A stretch of 8,665 bases of DNA, taken from positions 1 through 8,665 of the forward strand of contig URBP01000084.1 in NCBI GenBank assembly GCA_900546105.1, given 5' to 3'. Position 1 is the first letter of the stretch. Each line of letters opens with the position of its first letter. Positions 1 to 5,657 of the stretch are shown here, in pieces. The stretch comes from an uncultured Collinsella sp. Lineage in GTDB: Bacteria > Actinomycetota > Coriobacteriia > Coriobacteriales > Coriobacteriaceae. The notes below the pieces were generated by a model that worked only from the letters and a program-made list of their open reading frames with translations, did no database searches and had not been told where the DNA came from. A program made the position numbers and the translations under genes.

Positions 1-104
1 CTTAGTTTTCAGAACGTCCTCGACCATGTGTGGCGCCTTGTCCTGCTCCTTCGGAGCCGCGGACAAGGTGCCACACTGGTCTGCGGAGTGTTCTGAAAAC
101 TAAG
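1..104. repeat. Long near-perfect inverted repeat (104-nt hairpin)
   Basis: The outer arms 1-15 and 90-104 are perfect reverse complements (CTTAGTTTTCAGAAC against GTTCTGAAAACTAAG). Further in, 22-26 pairs with 77-81 and 28-43 pairs with 61-76, the latter over 16 bp with one G-T wobble. A small apical stem, 45-49 with 53-57, closes on TTC. In total about 44 base pairs can form. No T-tract follows either arm, so it is not a typical intrinsic terminator. The element begins at base 1 of the window, so it may extend further left and target-site duplication cannot be judged. It could be a MITE-like or palindromic mobile repeat, or a structured RNA or DNA site. Identity is unknown; the structure itself is certain. 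Confidence 0.85.
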
Positions 105-429
105 CCCGGCCCCCGCCTGCGGTGACGCTGCTGTAAGCGGCCTGCGATGGGGTCGTTGTTGGTTGGGGCCGCTGGGCTGATGTGGGGGCACGTGGTTGTT
201 GCGGGCCCTAGTCCCGGCGGCGGCCTCGGCGCTTTGCGCCTGCCGCCTTGGGGGACTGCGGAGCGCGGCCGGCAGCTGCGGCGCGTTGCGCCTGCTGCCT
301 GCGGGGACTTTGGGGTCGTGCGGCAGCTGCGGCGCTGTCGCGCCTGCTGCCTTGGGTGACTTTGGGGTCGATTGGGGTTGTCTGCACAATTCGCGGTATT
401 ATGTTGCGGAGTTTTGAAGGGAGCCGCTG
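105..429. other. Gene-free G/C-rich intergenic stretch
   Basis: Open frames here on both strands translate to low-complexity Ala/Arg/Pro/Gly strings, have no ribosome binding site and have no recognisable domain, so I do not call a gene. The stretch holds the three-copy hairpin repeat at 217-371 and, near its right end, a possible -10 (TATTAT, 397-402) for ogt. No -35 is convincing: TTGGGG at 372-377 would need a 19-bp spacer. I see nothing else in 105-216. Confidence 0.6.
217..371. repeat. Three tandem copies of a 51-52 bp hairpin-forming unit
   Basis: Copies are centred on hairpins at 219-247, 271-299 and 322-351. All three share the same geometry: a 6-nt outer arm, 3 nt unpaired, a 5-nt inner arm, a loop, a 5-nt arm, 1 nt unpaired and a 6-nt arm. 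The inner stem is always GGCGC/GCGCC with loops TTT, GTT and TGTC. The outer stem is GGCGGC/GCCGCC in copy 1 but GGCAGC/GCTGCC in copies 2 and 3, which is a compensatory pair change. The linker after copies 2 and 3 shares GACTTTGGGGTCG. The copies are contiguous with no unique spacers, so this is not a CRISPR array. Function is unknown. Confidence 0.75.
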
Positions 430-1008
430 GTGGTCACGACGACGTTTGCTTCGCCTTTGGGCGAAATCCTGCTTGCCGCTGATTGCCGCGGTCTGACGGG
501 GCTTTGGTTTGAGGGGCAGGAGCACTTTGGCTCCACGCTTCTCCGGGAAGACTCCGAACATGTTGAAGGCGCCGATGCGGTTTCCGGTATTGGTGGCATA
601 TCGTCGGTGAGTCCGGCAAATGGTGCGGCCTCTTCGGTGCTTGAGCGTTCCTGGGCTTGGCTGAATGCTTATTTTGCAGGGCAGGAACCTCGGTTTACGC
701 CGCCGTTGCATATGATTGGCACGGCGTTTCAGCGTGAAGTTTGGTACGAGCTGCTTTCTATTCCGCGTGGCGAAGTCGCTACGTATGGCGAGATCGCCCA
801 GCGTGTTGCCGCTCGACATCGGGTGCCGGGAAATGAGGCGCCCGTTGTGTCTCCCCGTGCCGTGGGGGCCGCGGTCGCGCGTAATCCCATTTCGATTATC
901 GTGCCGTGCCATCGCGTAGTTGCCGCCGATGGTTCGCTCAACGGATATGCCGGCGGGCTTGACCGCAAGGAATGGCTGCTTCGGCTTGAGGGCGCGTACG
1001 AGGAGTAA
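430..1008 (+). CDS. ogt: Methylated-DNA--[protein]-cysteine S-methyltransferase
   Basis: This suicide DNA-repair protein moves the alkyl group from O6-alkylguanine (and O4-alkylthymine) to its own cysteine. The 192-residue product has the C-terminal DNA-binding/active-site domain at about 98-188. The PCHRV motif is at 159-163 with nucleophile Cys160. Tyr119 lies in the ATYGEIA helix, an RAVGAAVARNP segment (143-153) supplies the probable arginine finger, and GYAGGLDRKEWLL follows the active site. The GTG start at 430 is chosen because GAAGGGAG at 416-423 sits 6 nt upstream. The N-terminal half carries an extra linker of about 25 residues rich in Gly, Ser and Ala (about 44-68), and there is a short insertion at 130-140 before RAVG. 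The gene appears monocistronic. Family assignment is secure; whether it should be named ogt or simply MGMT is convention. Confidence 0.95.
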   Translation: MVTTTFASPLGEILLAADCRGLTGLWFEGQEHFGSTLLREDSEHVEGADAVSGIGGISSVSPANGAASSVLERSWAWLNAYFAGQEPRFTPPLHMIGTAFQREVWYELLSIPRGEVATYGEIAQRVAARHRVPGNEAPVVSPRAVGAAVARNPISIIVPCHRVVAADGSLNGYAGGLDRKEWLLRLEGAYEE

Positions 1009-1236
1009 CGCCAGGGCACTTTGCATGACGAAGGCGCCGTGAAGGGACGAGTCGCTGTCCTTTCGCGGCTGGCATGCGTCCAAGCGCTCGGTATCTGCGC
1101 CTTAAGTTTGGCTAAGCCATATCCTGCGTATTTGAAAACGCGCAGGTTGAGCAGCTGAGGCTGCGCTAAGGCGGCTGGCGGTGCGCTATCATCGGCAGTA
1201 TCAAAACCCGTAGAGCCGTGCGCCAAAGGAACAACT
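1009..1236. other. Intergenic region between ogt and the response regulator
   Basis: This stretch has no gene. It holds a weak hairpin just after ogt (1042-1048 with 1057-1063, seven pairs including one G-T) whose U residues lie inside the stem, so it is a poor terminator. A second small hairpin is at 1151-1164 (GCAGC/GCTGC). TAAG occurs at the same register 10 bp apart (1103-1106 and 1113-1116), a spacing compatible with an OmpR-family direct repeat, but this is thin evidence. TATCAT at 1187-1192 could be a -10 for the two-component operon, with no good -35. Confidence 0.4.
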
Positions 1237-1926
1237 ATGAAGCTGATGCTTGCCGAGGACGAACCCGGCCTCTCCCGCGCCCTCACCGCGATTCTTCAAC
1301 ATAGCGACTACGAGGTCGACACCGCCCTCGACGGTCTGACGGCGCTCGAATATCTGCTCGCCAACGACTATGACGCCGCAATCCTGGACATCATGATGCC
1401 CAGCATGGATGGCATTGAGGTGCTCAAACGCACACGTGCCGCCGGTAAGCGACTGCCCATCATCATGCTCACGGCAAAAAGCGAGGTGTCCGATAAGGTC
1501 GAGGGCTTGGATGCCGGTGCCAACGATTATCTGACCAAGCCGTTTGCCGTCAAGGAACTGCTTGCGCGTATTCGTGCCATGACGCGTGCCGCGACGGCAA
1601 TTGACGCCACGACGCTCGGCGTGGGCAACGTGCGCCTCGATACGATATCGTGCACGCTTGTGGGTCCCTTGGGCGAGGTACATCTGGCCAATCGTGAGTT
1701 TCAGCTTATGGAGCTCTTTATGCGCAACGCCGGCACGCGCATGCCCACCGAGCGTCTGATGCTCGAGGTTTGGGGTGAGGACGCGCCCGAAGGCGCCAAT
1801 GTGGTGTGGGTCTATATTTCGTACCTGCGCAAAAAGCTGACGGCGCTTGGTGCCGACGTTGCCATCCGCGCATCGCGTAACCAGGGCTATTCGCTTGAGG
1901 TTGTCGAGGAGGGTGAGCAGGCGTGA
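1237..1926 (+). CDS. OmpR/PhoB-family response regulator transcription factor
   Basis: This is the output half of a two-component system: a cytoplasmic receiver domain coupled to a winged-helix DNA-binding domain. The 229-residue length is standard. The receiver (about 1-115) has acidic pocket Glu7/Asp8, phospho-acceptor Asp51 in AAILDIMMPSMDG, Thr79 and Lys101 in the TKPF motif. The effector domain (about 127-222) ends in a recognition helix around VVWVYISYLRKKL and a wing around RNQGYSLE. An AAAGGA ribosome binding site at 1225-1230 lies 6 nt before the ATG. Its stop codon overlaps the kinase start by 4 nt (GTGA), so the two are translationally coupled. The regulated genes cannot be read from the sequence, and no specific ortholog name is warranted. 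Confidence 0.95.
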   Translation: MKLMLAEDEPGLSRALTAILQHSDYEVDTALDGLTALEYLLANDYDAAILDIMMPSMDGIEVLKRTRAAGKRLPIIMLTAKSEVSDKVEGLDAGANDYLTKPFAVKELLARIRAMTRAATAIDATTLGVGNVRLDTISCTLVGPLGEVHLANREFQLMELFMRNAGTRMPTERLMLEVWGEDAPEGANVVWVYISYLRKKLTALGADVAIRASRNQGYSLEVVEEGEQA

Positions 1927-3284
1927 GCGTGCGCACGTGGTGCAAGCGCATAACGGAGCGGTTTCACGCCGCCTCGAGTAGAACGGGGCGGGCTAATTCT
2001 GTTGACGCATTGGGCCGCCGCCTGCGTCGCAAGTTTATCCTCGTTGCCATGGGTGCCGTGACCGTGGTGCTCACGCTCATCATTGCCGGCATCAATATCG
2101 TAAATTACTCGCATGTCTGCAAGACGGCCGACGCTCGCCTGGACTATATCCTGGCGGGCAAGGACGGCATCGATTGGGGGGACGAGCCTAAAGCCGATTC
2201 CGCTAATGGCAAGGAAGCCGGCGATAGCCAGGCGGGCGTTCACATCAGGCATTTCGAAGGCATGACGGCGGAGTCTCCCTTTGACACGCGCTACTTTACG
2301 GTGACGATTGCCGGCGGGCAGGTGGCAGATGTCAATACGGCCCGCATTGCTGCGGTGGGCGCCAAGCGTGCCGCCCGCATTGCCGCGGGGCTGTATTCCA
2401 AGGGCCGGACCTCGGGCTTTTCTGGTAACTACCGCTATACGACTACAGCTCAAGACGAAGAGACCACCTTTGTGTTTGTGGACTGTTCGCGCGAGCTTTC
2501 GAGTTTTCATTCGTTTTTAAGTGCCAGTGTGGCCATCAGCTGCATTGGCTGGCTGGCGGTATTGGCGATTGTGACGGTGGCCTCGGGCGCGGTGATTCGA
2601 CCGATGGTCGAGAGCTACAGCAAGCAAAAGCGCTTTATTACCGATGCGAGTCACGAGATCAAGACGCCGCTAGCTGTGATCGACGCCGCTAACGAGGTAC
2701 AGGAAATTGAGAGCGGCGAGAGCGAGTGGACGCAGAGCATTCACGAACAGGTTGCACGGTTGACGGCGCTCACGGAGCGTCTGGTGTTTTTGGCACGTAT
2801 GGACGAGGGCTCGGCGGGCTTTACCATGACATCGATCGATCTTTCGGAGGCAGTGGACAAGGCGGCGGCGCCGTTTGAGTCGGTGGCGGTTTCGCGCGGC
2901 AAGCGTCTGTCGATGTCGATTGCGAGCGGCGTGCGGGCCCATGCCGATGCTGCGGCGGTGGCGCAGGTGGTTGAGTTGCTGCTGGACAACGCCACGCGCT
3001 ATGCGAGCGAGGGCAGCGTGATTGAGTTGAGCCTGCGTGCCGTCTCGCACGGCAAGGGTAAGGGCGGCGCCGAGCTTGTCGTATCGAACGCCGTGGACGA
3101 GCTGCCCGAAGGCGATCTGGACCGATTGTTCGACCGCTTCTATCGTGCGGATGTGTCGCGCAGCTCCAAGACAGGCGGCTCGGGCGTGGGCCTATCCGTG
3201 GTGCGCGCCATCGCCGAAGCCCATGGCGGATCCGCCACCGTATCCGACCACGATCATCAGATCGTCTTCACCGTCCGCTTTTAA
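1923..3284 (+). CDS. Membrane sensor histidine kinase
   Basis: This is the cognate kinase of the preceding regulator: it senses a signal at the membrane and phosphorylates the regulator aspartate. The 453-residue protein has a cytoplasmic N-terminal tail, a first membrane segment at about 38-60, an extracytoplasmic loop of about 140 residues (61-200) with no domain I recognise, and a second membrane segment at about 201-223. A HAMP linker is not evident: only about 15 residues separate the membrane from the dimerisation helix. The H-box is SHEIKTPL with phospho-acceptor His244. The ATPase domain has an N-box with Asn356 (LLLDNATRYA), an F-box (LFDRFYRAD, 402-410) and a G2 box (GGSGVGLSVV, 418-427). 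The usual G1 box DxGxG is absent; the corresponding stretch reads SNAVDELPEGD (388-398). The GTG start overlaps the regulator stop. The TAA stop abuts a hairpin repeat. Confidence 0.93.
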   Translation: MSVRTWCKRITERFHAASSRTGRANSVDALGRRLRRKFILVAMGAVTVVLTLIIAGINIVNYSHVCKTADARLDYILAGKDGIDWGDEPKADSANGKEAGDSQAGVHIRHFEGMTAESPFDTRYFTVTIAGGQVADVNTARIAAVGAKRAARIAAGLYSKGRTSGFSGNYRYTTTAQDEETTFVFVDCSRELSSFHSFLSASVAISCIGWLAVLAIVTVASGAVIRPMVESYSKQKRFITDASHEIKTPLAVIDAANEVQEIESGESEWTQSIHEQVARLTALTERLVFLARMDEGSAGFTMTSIDLSEAVDKAAAPFESVAVSRGKRLSMSIASGVRAHADAAAVAQVVELLLDNATRYASEGSVIELSLRAVSHGKGKGGAELVVSNAVDELPEGDLDRLFDRFYRADVSRSSKTGGSGVGLSVVRAIAEAHGGSATVSDHDHQIVFTVRF

Positions 3285-3323
3285 AACCTGCCAAAAAGGG
3301 ACAGGTTTATTTTGGCAGGTTTT
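3283..3323 (+). terminator. Repeat-derived hairpin terminator after the kinase gene
   Basis: A perfect 14-bp stem (AAAACCTGCCAAAA at 3283-3296, TTTTGGCAGGTTTT at 3310-3323) encloses a 13-nt loop and ends in four T residues. Being A-rich on the left and T-rich on the right, it could terminate in both directions. Its first bases are the last two bases of the kinase stop codon. The loop contains a second CAGGTTT (3302-3308), so the left arm could pair with either of two right arms. This is the hairpin core of the interspersed repeat listed separately. Confidence 0.6.
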
Positions 3324-3336
3324 ATCTGGGGAAACG
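3286..3336 (-). repeat. Interspersed hairpin repeat, copy 1
   Basis: The reverse complement of this segment matches 5658-5708 at 49 of 51 positions with no gaps. The differences fall opposite 5668 and 5704. The shared unit consists of CGTTTCCCCA, an AT-rich joint, and the hairpin with AAACCTGTCCC in its loop. The two copies lie about 2.3 kb apart in opposite orientation, both intergenic. This resembles REP-type palindromic repeats, some families of which carry a GGGACAG-like motif and are moved by Y1 transposases; no such transposase lies in the window. The relationship to REP elements is inference. Confidence 0.85.
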
Positions 3337-3400
3337 TCGGCGGAGGCTGGCCGTGGTCGGCGCCATGAACGCCACCGACGCAAATAAATGCACCTCTAGC

Positions 3401-3409
3401 TGCTAAAAT
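3401..3409 (+). promoter_or_regulatory. Extended -10 promoter element for the AIM24-family gene
   Basis: TGCTAAAAT matches the extended -10 pattern TGnTAnAAT-like (-10 hexamer TAAAAT at 3404-3409). The appropriately spaced -35 position (about 3381-3386, CAAATA) is poor, which an extended -10 can tolerate. It lies about 43 nt upstream of the start codon and downstream of the kinase terminator, so the gene is probably transcribed on its own. Confidence 0.5.
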
Positions 3410-3451
3410 ATAGGCATCGTTGTTCGGCTCCCGAAGGGAAAGGAGACGGTC

Positions 3452-4126
3452 ATGCAGTACGAGATCGGCGGAGGGGCTTTCCCGGTTGTTACGTGCAACC
3501 TTAGCGACGGCGAATCCATGATCACCGAAAGTGGTGCCATGGTCTGGATGACCCCCAACATGGAGATGTCCACCTCGGGCGGTGGCATAGGCAAGATGTT
3601 CTCTAAGGCTTTTTCGGGTGAGGCGTTGTTCCAAAACATTTGGACCGCGCACGGCGATGGCATGATTGCGTTTGGCTCTTGTTTCCCCGGCCGCATCGTG
3701 CCAATCGAGATCGGTCCTGGCAAGAGCTGGATTTTGCAGAAGCGCTCGTTCCTTGCCGCGGAAAGTGGTGTTGAGTTGAGCATCCACTTTAACAAGAAGG
3801 CAAAGGCCGGCGTCTTTGGCGGCGAGGGCTTTATCATGCAAAAGCTCACGGGCTCGGGTATTGCCTTTGCCGAGATCGACGGCGACCTAGTTGAGTACGA
3901 GCTTGCTGCTGGTCAGCAAATGATTGTAGATACCGGCAACGTGGCCGGCTTTGAGGAGACGGTGAGCATCGACGCGCAGATGGTCAAGGGCGTCAAAAAC
4001 ATCATGTTTGGCGGTGAAGGCGTGTTCAACACTGTGCTCACCGGTCCGGGCCGCATCTGGCTGCAGACAATGCCCATTTCCAATCTTGCAGCAGCAGTGG
4101 CCTCGATGACCAACAACAATAACTAA
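3452..4126 (+). CDS. AIM24/TIGR00266 family protein of unknown function
   Basis: The 224-residue protein is soluble, with no signal peptide or membrane segment. It matches the bacterial family that shares a fold with mitochondrial AIM24. Characteristic segments are an N-terminal ESGAMVWM (26-33), a Gly-rich turn at 42-47, FGGEGFIMQKLTG (122-134) and a second related FGGEGVFNTVLTGPGRIWLQ (186-205). The two FGGEG segments suggest the internal beta-sandwich duplication typical of the family. The biochemical role in bacteria is not established. An AAAGGAG ribosome binding site at 3439-3445 lies 6 nt before the ATG. The C-terminus ends in four Asn residues. It has its own promoter and a strong terminator, so it appears monocistronic; it converges with the CLC gene on the opposite strand. 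Confidence 0.9.
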   Translation: MQYEIGGGAFPVVTCNLSDGESMITESGAMVWMTPNMEMSTSGGGIGKMFSKAFSGEALFQNIWTAHGDGMIAFGSCFPGRIVPIEIGPGKSWILQKRSFLAAESGVELSIHFNKKAKAGVFGGEGFIMQKLTGSGIAFAEIDGDLVEYELAAGQQMIVDTGNVAGFEETVSIDAQMVKGVKNIMFGGEGVFNTVLTGPGRIWLQTMPISNLAAAVASMTNNNN

Positions 4127-4140
4127 TCGCGTATAGGATG

Positions 4141-4179
4141 ACGCGCGCGGCGGGCCTGGCCTGTCGCGCGCGTTTTTTT
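4141..4179 (+). terminator. Strong intrinsic terminator of the AIM24-family gene
   Basis: ACGCGCGCG (4141-4149) pairs perfectly with CGCGCGCGT (4165-4173), with a 15-nt loop, and is followed by a run of seven T residues (4173-4179). It starts 14 nt after the stop codon. In the other direction no T-tract follows the stem, so for the convergent CLC gene it is at best a weak barrier. Confidence 0.92.
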
Positions 4180-4196
4180 GGTGGCAAACGCCCTGT

Positions 4197-5441
4197 TTAT
4201 CGGGTGCGGTTGTGCTCCTGCAGGGTATAGATCGACTTATCCATGTTGAACAGATAAGCCACAACGCAGACGATGAAGAACGCCGGCAGATTACCGAAAC
4301 CGAAGACCTCGCAGCCAATGAGGATCGGCGCGAGTAGCGTGTTGGTGGCGCTGCCAAAGACGGCGGCGTAGCCCAGCGCGGCGCAGAGCTCGACGGGCAT
4401 GCCGAGAATCCCGGCGAGTACGACACCCAGGCTGGCTCCGATGGAGAACAGCGGCGTGACCTCGCCACCTTGATAACCCGCGGCAAGCGTGGCGATGGTG
4501 AGTGTGAATTTGAGCGCCCAGTCCCAAGGCATGATGGCGACCTTGCCGTTACCGTTGAGCGCCGCCGATATCAGGTTGGTGCCAAGGCCGCAGTATCGCC
4601 CCTGCCACAGCACGAACAGAATCGCCGACAGCGCAAGGCCCATAACGGCAACGCGTATGTAAGGGTTGGGGAGCAGCCGCGCCGCAAGGGTCTTGGCGTG
4701 GGCAAGGCACCAGGCAAAAGCTCCACCGACCATACCAAACGCGATGCCCAACAGCGCCAGCCGTCCAAGACCGGGGAGGTCGAGCGCATACGAGGCGGTA
4801 ACGGCGACCTCGAACTTCTCGAGTCCCAGGGCGCCGGAGGTCATGCTTGCGGCAAGCGAAGCCGTAAGCGCGGGGAACAACGCGCGGTATTCAATGCGTC
4901 CGGCAACCAGCACCTCGATAGCAAAGACCGTGGCGGCGAGCGGCGTTCGAAAGAGTCCGGCAAAGCCAGCGGCCATACCAATGAGCAAAAACGTGTTGCC
5001 GGGGTCGCGGAAAGGCAGGCGTTGGCCGATCCAATGCGAGACGGTGGCGCCGATCTGCACGGCCACGCCTTCGCGTCCCGCGCTGCCGCCAAAGAGGTGC
5101 GTTCCCCACGTGCTCAGCATAATGAGCGGCACCAAGCGCGGGGAGATGGCGTCCTCGCGTCCGTGGCCTACGTCGAACACCAGACTCATGCCGCGGCCGG
5201 TGCCCTTGCCCCAGGTGCGGTAGGCAAACACGATGGCAAGGCCCGCAAGAGTGAGAAAGGGGAGCAGCAACGCGACGTGCTCGTCACGGAAGGCGCCAAT
5301 TGCCAGGAGCACACGACCAAAAAGGGCACAGATGGCGCCAACGATAACGCCGATAGGGATTCCGACGGCGCCCATGAGCACGAGGCAACTATAGGTGTTG
5401 ACCAGGCGTTTAATTCTGCTCGATGCGCTGCTTTCCGACAC
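4197..5441 (-). CDS. CLC-family anion transporter, CLC-F (fluoride/proton antiporter) type
   Basis: This polytopic inner-membrane protein probably expels fluoride in exchange for protons. From the GTG at 5441 it has 414 residues, the usual size for CLC-F proteins without CBS domains. Markers are GREGVAVQIG (122-131) with gating Glu124; Met85 in GRGMSLVFD, where chloride-type CLCs have the selectivity Ser; GGEVTPLF (325-332) in place of the chloride-type GGxFAP motif; ATNTLLAP (365-372); and a C-terminal SIYTLQ (403-408) with the probable anion-coordinating Tyr405. These traits point to the fluoride branch described by Stockbridge and colleagues. An upstream in-frame TTG at 5501 would lie inside a terminator hairpin; GTG 5441 is preferred because GGAGGAG lies just before it. 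The long structured leader with fluoride-riboswitch features supports the function independently. A chloride role is the less likely alternative. Confidence 0.88.
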   Translation of the reverse strand: MSESSASSRIKRLVNTYSCLVLMGAVGIPIGVIVGAICALFGRVLLAIGAFRDEHVALLLPFLTLAGLAIVFAYRTWGKGTGRGMSLVFDVGHGREDAISPRLVPLIMLSTWGTHLFGGSAGREGVAVQIGATVSHWIGQRLPFRDPGNTFLLIGMAAGFAGLFRTPLAATVFAIEVLVAGRIEYRALFPALTASLAASMTSGALGLEKFEVAVTASYALDLPGLGRLALLGIAFGMVGGAFAWCLAHAKTLAARLLPNPYIRVAVMGLALSAILFVLWQGRYCGLGTNLISAALNGNGKVAIMPWDWALKFTLTIATLAAGYQGGEVTPLFSIGASLGVVLAGILGMPVELCAALGYAAVFGSATNTLLAPILIGCEVFGFGNLPAFFIVCVVAYLFNMDKSIYTLQEHNRTR

Positions 5442-5443
5442 TT

Positions 5444-5450
5444 CTCCTCC
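5444..5450 (-). promoter_or_regulatory. Ribosome binding site that fixes the CLC start
   Basis: On the minus strand GGAGGAG is followed by AA and then GTG (5441-5439). The GGAGG core is only 4 nt from the start codon, slightly short, but no other start nearby has a comparable site. The site lies just after the U-tract of the leader terminator, so it is transcribed only on read-through. Confidence 0.7.
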
Positions 5451-5512
5451 AAAACAAAAAAGACTCCTGCCGCGGCGTGATGCCCAAGGGATATCACGCA
5501 ACAGCAGAAGTC
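5451..5512 (-). terminator. Leader terminator (attenuator) of the CLC gene
   Basis: On the minus strand the arms 5512-5493 (beginning GACTTCTGCTG) and 5481-5462 (ending GGCAGGAGTC) pair at 19 of 20 positions including several G-U wobbles, with an 11-nt loop. Six T residues follow (5461-5456), then G and four more T. The hairpin sits between a consensus promoter and the ribosome binding site, where an attenuator is expected. Its 5' arm begins with the last G of the GCTGATG motif, the same arrangement as in Bacillus-type fluoride riboswitches, where the terminator competes for the 3' aptamer strand. Confidence 0.88.
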
Positions 5513-5582
5513 ATCAGCAACAAGGCGGTTTAGGGCGACGCGACAGTTTTACTGACGCACCCAACGGAGACAATCATTCCGC
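5505..5582 (-). ncRNA. Candidate fluoride (crcB-like) riboswitch aptamer, non-canonical
   Basis: Reading the minus strand from the predicted start near 5582: a small stem CGGA/UCCG (5581-5578, 5568-5565) encloses a 9-nt loop starting AUG (5577-5575). Next come an extra strong hairpin (5558-5540, GCGUCAGU/ACUGUCGC with a U-U mismatch and AAA loop), then AAACC (5531-5527), then GCUGAUGAC (5518-5510) leading into the terminator. AUG in the stem-1 loop, AAACC and UGAUG are conserved fluoride-aptamer elements, in the right order and next to the right type of gene. Against it, the loop pseudoknot with ACUUC (5511-5507) is poor (four pairs around a mismatch), the stem between AAACC and UGAUG is only about 2 bp, and the extra hairpin is unusual. 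It is either a divergent variant or a different leader. Confidence 0.5.
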
Positions 5583-5588
5583 AGCGGC

Positions 5589-5617
5589 ATCATAGCGGCG
5601 GGCGCGGTTTGGGTCAA
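5589..5617 (-). promoter_or_regulatory. Sigma-70-type promoter of the CLC gene
   Basis: On the minus strand, -35 TTGACC (5617-5612), a 17-bp spacer, and -10 TATGAT (5594-5589). This is the best promoter match in the window. It predicts transcription start near 5582, giving a leader of about 140 nt before the GTG. The start coincides with the first base of the candidate aptamer stem. Confidence 0.82.
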
Positions 5618-5657
5618 ATGGTTGCCTTGGGACAGTCTTGGCGCCCGCCCGCGCCCT

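Noticed and set aside
1..104. Integron attC site
   Set aside because: Size and palindromic form are compatible, but the pairing is too perfect, the conserved core-site pattern is not seen, and there is no cassette or integrase context.
217..371. CRISPR-like array
   Set aside because: Repeats are contiguous, degenerate and spacer-free, and no cas genes are near.
1042..1063. Intrinsic terminator after ogt
   Set aside because: The stem is weak and its T residues are paired within the stem, with C/G-rich sequence following; noted only as a weak hairpin.
208..1083. Open frame of 291 codons on the minus strand over ogt and the repeat block
   Set aside because: It is antisense to a clear repair gene and runs through the tandem repeat as low-complexity Arg/Ala; no family features.
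4470..5480. Open frame of 336 codons on the plus strand
   Set aside because: It lies entirely antisense to the CLC gene, has Lys/Arg/Gly/His-rich composition without domains, and has no ribosome binding site. It is a shadow of the G/C-biased codon pattern.
5442..5501. N-terminal extension of the CLC protein from TTG 5501
   Set aside because: It would start inside the terminator hairpin and encode residues unlike the family N-terminus; a strong Shine-Dalgarno sequence marks GTG 5441 instead.
5511..5517. Hammerhead ribozyme core (CUGAUGA)
   Set aside because: The motif is present in the CLC leader, but the matching GAAA half with the required stems was not found nearby; the fluoride-leader reading explains it better.
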